The notes under the pieces were generated by a model. That model saw only the letters and a program-made list of their open reading frames with translations. It did no database searches and was not told the DNA's origin. DNA of 64,000 nucleotides from Ascarosepion bandense (Eukaryota > Mollusca > Cephalopoda > Sepiida > Sepiidae), in contig JBBBDQ010001122.1 in NCBI GenBank assembly GCA_037127315.1, positions 5,535,001 to 5,599,000 of the forward strand, given 5' to 3'. This document shows positions 58,330-64,000 of this stretch, piece by piece. Numbering within the stretch: the first letter of the stretch is position 1; every line of letters starts with the position of its first letter. The position numbers and the translations under genes are program-made.

Positions 58330-59380
58330 GCCAAAAATAACACGTAATTTGGCTGAAAAGAAAGTGACAGAGACAATAGTGGAAACTATCACTTAAAAGT
58401 TTACATTTTCTGCCAGGCCAAGGTAATTTCAGATAAATGAGACACAGACTAGGGCCAAACTTTGGGGGCATGTTAAAGTTATTCAACTTCTGTTCAATTG
58501 TGCACTCAACAACATTAGTCAGAAAACAAGAATACAATGAATCCTGTTCAATTCCTGTTGGAGTGGGCATGAGGAACAAATTATTAAGGCCCAATGAACT
58601 AAAGTCTTAATCAGATTTATTTTTCTGGTACAGGGGACAAAAGAGTTCCAACTGATGTAAAAACTTGAAAAGGTATCTTTATGAAACACACTGGCAATAA
58701 AAAATATCAATCTTCCACTCCACATGAACATCAAGAAATGAGATAGAATTGTTCTTCTCTTCCCCCATTGTAAAAACTAAAGATTTTAAAGAATTTAAAG
58801 CTTCACCAAAAAAGAGTTGCTACATCTATGTTCTTAAACATAGAGCAAGTATCATCAACATAAAGTTGATAAATATATGATTTCTGATACTTCTCAAATG
58901 AAAGGCTCTCATAGTACCCAACAAAAATGATGGCTAAGAAGGGACCCAAGGGGCTGCCCATAGAAACCCCATCTACCTGGGCATACATAACATTTTCAAA
59001 GCTGAATGCTTTTTTTTTTTTTTGCTAACAACAGGAACTCTAAAAATAAAGGTTCCAGAATGGATGGAGGACATAGGCAACTTCTATAGAGTGTCAACAC
59101 ATATCTGTGCTGTCTCTTTAAGGGGATATTAGTGTAGAGACTCACAATATCAAAAGAAATCATAATCTTGTCATTAGAAGTAATGGGACAATTTCTAATA
59201 AACTTCAAAAAGGTGAAAGAGTCTGATACACAGTAGGTTGAGGAGTGGTCAGAAACAGGTTTAATCAACTCTGAGAACCATTTGGCCAACTCCTGCTGTG
59301 CTGAACCCACCATAGATAAAATGAGACATACAGTCTTGGTTTTTGGGAACCTACAGGATTCCTGGCAGGGCACATTTTAA
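58330..59380 (-). pseudogene. Penelope-like reverse transcriptase, fragmented
   Basis: Minus strand: VGSAQQELAKWFSELIKPVS, DKIMISFDIVSLYTNIPLK (first catalytic Asp), then after stops VDGVSMGSPLGPFLAIIFVG and YIYQLYVDDTCSMF (catalytic YVDD box), FLDVH, and a C-terminal run with EQKLNNFNMPPKFGPSLC and YLKLPWPG. S(F/Y)D.VSL.TNIPL plus MGSPLGP and YVDDT are the standard signatures of Penelope-like RTs. Several frame breaks. Lies upstream of the first visible SWT1-like exon. Confidence 0.78.
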
Positions 59381-59589
59381 ACAAGTGCCCCGCAGCACCA
59401 CACGGCCAGCAGTGAGGTCTTCTTCACTCCACCACTACAAACAGCTTTCATCCCCTGCAAAAAAGTAGATCCGGGATCTTCTGAAATTCATGCCTGTTTA
59501 ACATCACTTGGAGACAAAAGTCTCCAATAAATATGCCTGCCTTGCTCTGCACCCAGAAGACTTCATCCACCAAACCAAAATTCACAAAT

Positions 59590-60025
59590 GGTCAGTGTTG
59601 ATATCTAGTGGCAACTCATGAACCGTAATTTGAGTCCATTTTATTCCCATATATTCAGTCTACAACTGAATATTTTTGTGGTAAGGATCATTCCTGCCAA
59701 CTTCTTCACCTCGTCCTTCATCCCCATCAAGGCATCCCACATAGCTCTGGTTATTTTTGCCAAAATCTTGGCAATGATTTATTGGCTTTTAAGAGCCTCC
59801 TCTATTACCTCCCTGCTGACACCAATTAGCTTTCGAGTTTTGACATCTGTGGTCAACAGGGAGATGGTTCTTACTGTGATTGCATCCAAGGCTTCAAGAA
59901 TGGATACCAACTTGTTTTCCTTTGATATATTACTTGTACTGCAGATGCATTTTTTCATACTGCGCTGTGTCTTTCTTGACCACAATTGCTGACCAAACAG
60001 ATGGCAACACCAGCAGTGTAACATT
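59590..60025 (-). pseudogene. Possible coding remnant upstream of the Penelope RT
   Basis: Minus-strand frame 60,024-59,779 (KENKLVSILEALDAITVRTI, DVKTRKLIGVSREVIEEALK) stays open past a stop in similar helical style (ALMGMKDEVKKLAGMIL). Codon character looks protein-like, but I recognise no domain. It could be a gag-like or ORF1 product of another element. Confidence 0.35.
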
Positions 60026-60469
60026 CACCTAAGGAGATTCTGCCATTGCTGTCTCACCACAGCATGAAAAACACAAAAAGTTCAGGAAAAACAATTTTGA
60101 TTTGAGTTTGTTTAACAGCATATCAACCTATGTGGGTTATTTAATGCCGAAAAGGTAGAGTTTAAAGATATTTTTTTTTAATGTTTGGCTATAGTAAGAA
60201 AGTTGATTTAGTCAGATTTTGACGAAAAAAATTTTTTATTTTATTTTAGAAAACTGAAGATGTCTTCTAGTTTGTTATTCAAAAATGTATTGCTGGTAAT
60301 TTTTTTCCTTCAAAAATGTACGATGGCAATAATTTTTTTCTTGAAAAATGTGTAATGGTAATAACTTATTTCTTAAAAAAAAGTATTGTTGGTAATATTT
60401 TTCCTTCAAAAGTATATTTTTCTATAAAAGTATTTTTTATACTTTCATAGTGTTTTGACCCCAGTTTGG

Positions 60470-60660
60470 GGGTTAACTATTTGCCCATAGCTGGGACCCT
60501 AACAGGTGCTACCACTCCGGGTCAGAGTGGACCTGGGAACAACAGCAATTAACAGATGGTTCCATGCTCCTCACAGCCTCCCAATCAGAGGCCTTGCTAC
60601 CGGATGCAGTTTACCGTCCTACCCAGGACCACAGGAAAAACGAATATACAATAAACAATA
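60470..60660 (+). repeat. Dispersed repeat shared with 48,040-48,200
   Basis: Longer copy: TTGCCCATAGCTGGGACCC, GTGCTACCACTCCGGGTCAG and a following GATGGTTCCATGCTCC block. Confidence 0.7.
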
Positions 60661-61630
60661 GAAGATGGTACAAAATTCACATAGACAAACAATAAAACCA
60701 CAGGTAAACAAAGCTTAGTGTAAATATACTTAACTCAACTCCAAAGTCCCTCGAAAGGATGATCTATGCTGGGAATGATTGAAAATATTTTGCCTCTCTA
60801 ATTTATAGGCAGAAGCACGCAAATGCATGCTGGGATTTCTTCTTAGCCAATAAGACAGGCCGTATATCAGTTTCATATGACTCAGTCCTGGTCTGTCTTG
60901 TCTTAAAGTTAGAATGCTACATTTGTTTATTCTAATTTGCTTTTGTGTGTCAACTACAATTCTTGGTTTGTGAACTTTTTTCCATATTAGTGTTATTTCT
61001 TCCTTGTATATATTGTTTGCTTGCTTTGTTATAACACAGATCTGTGTTAAATAATTCCAGGACTATGTTAAGAAGTTTCAAGGACTGAATCTCTCACACA
61101 CATACACACAGAGTGGAGGGCCATCAATTTCAAAAAAAAAAACTTTGTGATTTGTCTTTTAATAGTTTGACAGATAATATGGTAAAAGCTACAATTGATT
61201 CCAATAATTCCTGTCACATCAATCGGCTGAAAGCAGTGAAGAAATCAAAGTGTTGAAGGCTAAACAACTGAATGCAGACCTGATTATGTTACACATTTCA
61301 TGTAGCGTTCTACAGTTTGGAATTCTACAACACTTGAAAATTTTGAATTACACACATTAATTCTTACTGCTACACATTTCAGCCACCTCCGTGACTCATG
61401 GTTTGTGAATGTCACAAAAATTCTTGACTGCTGCACATTTCTGTGAAGTTAATTATAATGGTTTTAATGAACAGAACTACAAATAGAAATTTTATCAAAA
61501 AGACTACACATTTTAGCTACCCATTACTCACAGCTTTTTGTACATGGCATAAAACGCAATAATGTTAACATTTTTTCAATTCATCTAGTTTCCAATTTTG
61601 ATATTTCTATGGACTTATCATTTGCAGGTT
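60661..61630. other. Unassigned AT-rich sequence
   Basis: Nothing recognised on either strand. Probably intron of the SWT1-like gene or its upstream flank. Confidence 0.35.
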
Positions 61631-61631
61631 T

Positions 61632-62640
61632 TCACATGACATTGGACTTTGTGATACGTGTGAAGTTGTGAGTCTGCTCAGCTTTCTCTGTATAGCTGTT
61701 AGCTGACTTGAGCAAAGCTTGTATTTTTTTGGTCTTCACTTCTTCAATTTCCATAAATATGGATTTTGTCCAGCTGCTTCTTGCTGCTTTTTTTCTTCTC
61801 AGCCTCAATGTAATGGTCATATGCTTTCTGGCATTGGAAGCACTGCAGAGAAGAGCCTTAGTTATATGAACATTCCCAGCACCTCCAACTGTGACAAAAT
61901 AGTCTGTGATGATATGCTGTGAGACAAGAGTCTGCCATTCCATAGTGTCAGTGGAAATTTCCTCATTGACTGAGAAACCTCTCTCCACTGAGGCCTGTCC
62001 AGGAGAGAGTACCAGAAACTTGCTAACAACTTTCCAGTTTTTGATATTCTTTGTTGCTAGACAAAGAAGAGTAGAACAAAGTGCCCAAATGGTCTTCATG
62101 CTTGCTGAAATTCTTAAAAGCAATATTTCCAGAAACCTCCTCATTGAACTCTTTGAACTGACAGATGATGCCATTACAATCAGATATGCTGGCTTGTTTT
62201 CTTTAGACCATGCAGACAGATCTTTGTTGACACATTTCTTTTTTGGGGTAAAATTTTGCATAGACCTATGGGTATGACAAAATTCTTACAAATTCTTTCA
62301 GTTTTGAAAATGCAGTTTATCTTTTAGTATGCTCTTCCTTTAAAAATCTGAACAGTTTCATGATCATGGCTTAAAAGATCATCTGCAAGGAAAGGAGGCA
62401 ATGGTTTATTGATCTGATATTTTATCAGAAATGGTTCAATGTCTTTTGAAACAAACAAAAATCTGCAGTTTCACTGGAAATAAAATGTCATTCACATTTG
62501 ACATTACCTCAGAGAAGAACTTGGTCTGGGGGTGGGGGAGGACCTTTTCCTGTTTTTTTATTTTAATTAAGTTCCCAAATTTGATGATAACTGGCCAAAT
62601 GTCTTGGAGTCATTCACATATTTGTACTTTTTCTAGCCAT
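61632..62640 (-). pseudogene. hAT-like transposase C-terminal remnant
   Basis: Minus strand, in order: IEPFLIKYQINKPLPPFLAD (about 62,430, frameshifted), then the open frame 62,261-61,632 with KNWKVVSKFLVLSPGQASVE and RGFSVNEEISTDTMEWQTLV, followed by a charged helical tail (VKTKKIQALLKSANSYTEKA). The segment around VERGFSVN resembles the dimerisation region of hAT-type transposases and of related repeated proteins in fish and cephalopods. The 209-codon open stretch is long for a dead copy, but upstream parts are broken. Confidence 0.6.
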
Positions 62641-64000
62641 CTATGGCAGAGATACAAAAGTAAAGAGACAGGGTTGCCAGATTGAATTTTTCATAGCAAA
62701 GCAATGAAAGGCAAATTTTCAAAGCAAAGCAATGAAAGGCAAATAAGTTTTAATATATTTCATCATTTTTTTCACATTTACAACAAAAGCTACAGATACA
62801 GGTCCTGCAAACTAAAAATAACATTTCTCTTATTTTTTCAAAGACCCAATCCAAACAAACATCAAAAGGTACACTTCTTATTGTATCATCCTTCTCAGCT
62901 ACATTTTCTTTGATTCAAATTTGATTCTCAAAATTGTTACTTTTAGCAACAATTTAGACAAATGTAATTTACACATAGATACACATTGACAGTGGCTGTG
63001 TAAAGTATCTATTTTTTTTCAGCATGAACTCACTCAAATCTGACTAGAGATCAAAAGGATTTTTTACTTTTGAAATTAACATGTGAATAAAATTTCAGTT
63101 GTTCAAATTTCAACAAACACTGATAAGTACATTTTACTAAAATTTATTTTATTATGAGAATTTTTTTTTTCAACTACAAATTCAACAACAAGTGTGAATT
63201 TATCTTGACAGAGATGTTTTACTGGTCTCTGACACCTTTTATCTTTGCTTTTCCTCTTGTTGAGGTGAGGGCAATGCCTTCATATTTTTTCTCATCAACT
63301 AGGCAAGAAAATACAGAAGTAACTACTAAGTCATGAGCTCTTTCTAAGTAAGGAAACAAACCACCATTTGCAAAAATTGCCAAATATTACTGACAACAAA
63401 AAAAGCATTTTTCTTAAAAAAAACAATTTTGGTCTCTAAAAAAGCCAGATTTCTGAAATTTGGCATCTTGATTTTCTTGAATTGAAAAAAAAAAAATGTG
63501 TGAGCAACCCAAATTTGAAAATTCTACAACTTTTCAAGCTTTTGGGTTATTGCTGTTTTTCTTAGACTTTTCAGCTGGAAAAGGCCCTGCCAAATTTTAA
63601 GGGTTTTTTGAGGTTACCAGTACATGTACAAACCCTCCTGTTTACACAATTTCTTGCTCTGTTCTGTTCTGTTCTTTTTCTTGTTATTGCAAGCTTTGTA
63701 AATTCTGTTTGTTCAGTAGTTCTGCCATTTATTTACATTTAACAATGGCCACTCCCTCAACAAAATAGATGTGTCAAAAGGACAGTTGTTCTGTTATTAC
63801 TGTATTCTCCCTCAGCAATTTTTATTGTTTTAAAAAGTTATTTTTAGAATTTAAATAAAACTGGATTTATACATTTTTTTTTTTGAGAATTAACAAAAAT
63901 AGAAAACACTATTTCTTTTATTGGATTGTTCATTTTCAAGAATAATTTTATAGTTATAAAACTCTAAAAGGTTGTGAAGCAACTAAAATGCAATATTCAT
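62641..64000. other. Unassigned AT-rich sequence
   Basis: No gene, exon or known element recognised. A TGTTC pentamer repeat lies at about 63,658-63,673. Confidence 0.35.

Noticed and set aside
60026..60110. Possible further upstream exon of the SWT1-like gene
   Set aside because: A donor-like CCTTAG|GTGAAT exists, but the reading meets a stop just before it and has no PIN or SWT1 similarity.

Overview
The window is eukaryotic: AT-rich, full of microsatellites, with short exons bounded by GT/AG splice sites and separated by introns packed with transposable-element debris. tRNA-derived SINEs, LINE fragments, Ty3/gypsy and Penelope-like pieces, mariner copies and MITEs, together with the divergence of the one host gene, fit a mollusc, most likely a coleoid cephalopod such as an octopus. 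The species cannot be proven from sequence alone.

Host gene. One spliced gene on the minus strand runs from 56,724 down to a stop codon at 14,171. I reconstructed 17 exons (88, 80, 99, 94, 89, 49, 125, 95, 63, 98, 82, 133, 128, 117, 100, 62 and 85 bp). Every splice phase matches the next, giving 1,587 bp, or 528 codons plus TGA. Exons 1-5 encode a PIN ribonuclease domain with all four expected acidic positions, and the rest resembles the C-terminal half of SWT1 (transcriptional protein SWT1, a nuclear mRNA quality-control endoribonuclease). The 5' exons lie beyond the window or were not recognisable.

Layout. 1-2,284: 3' end of a Ty3/gypsy element (integrase remnant, a 276-bp direct duplication, an interrupted LTR). 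2,530-2,870: Tc1 remnant. 4,387-6,213: first 5'-truncated LINE carrying a CCHC finger and a restriction-like endonuclease. 6,225-7,110: 31-bp tandem array. 7,541-7,745: hairpin MITE. 8,715-10,664: 5' LTR, primer-binding site, gag, protease and integrase of a second gypsy copy lacking RT/RNase H, cut by a mariner (to 11,855). 12,014-12,228: piggyBac-type MITE. 13,376-13,723: palindromic MITE. 14,171-56,724: the SWT1-like gene. Its introns hold a LINE inserted into a minisatellite and itself hit by an ORF1-only LINE (14,487-18,049), a MITE, a LINE RT, a gypsy pol with two tandem SINEs, a second endonuclease-LINE, three more mariners, SINEs, a decayed unknown ORF family and Penelope fragments. 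57,267-59,380: Penelope-like RT and GIY-YIG pieces. 61,630-62,640: hAT-like remnant.

With one exception the element-derived coding regions are broken by stops, frameshifts or truncation. The SWT1-like gene is the only clearly selected coding sequence. The most informative structures are the nested insertions, whose target-site duplications allow the order of events to be read, and the 3' tail shared between a LINE family and a tRNA-derived SINE.
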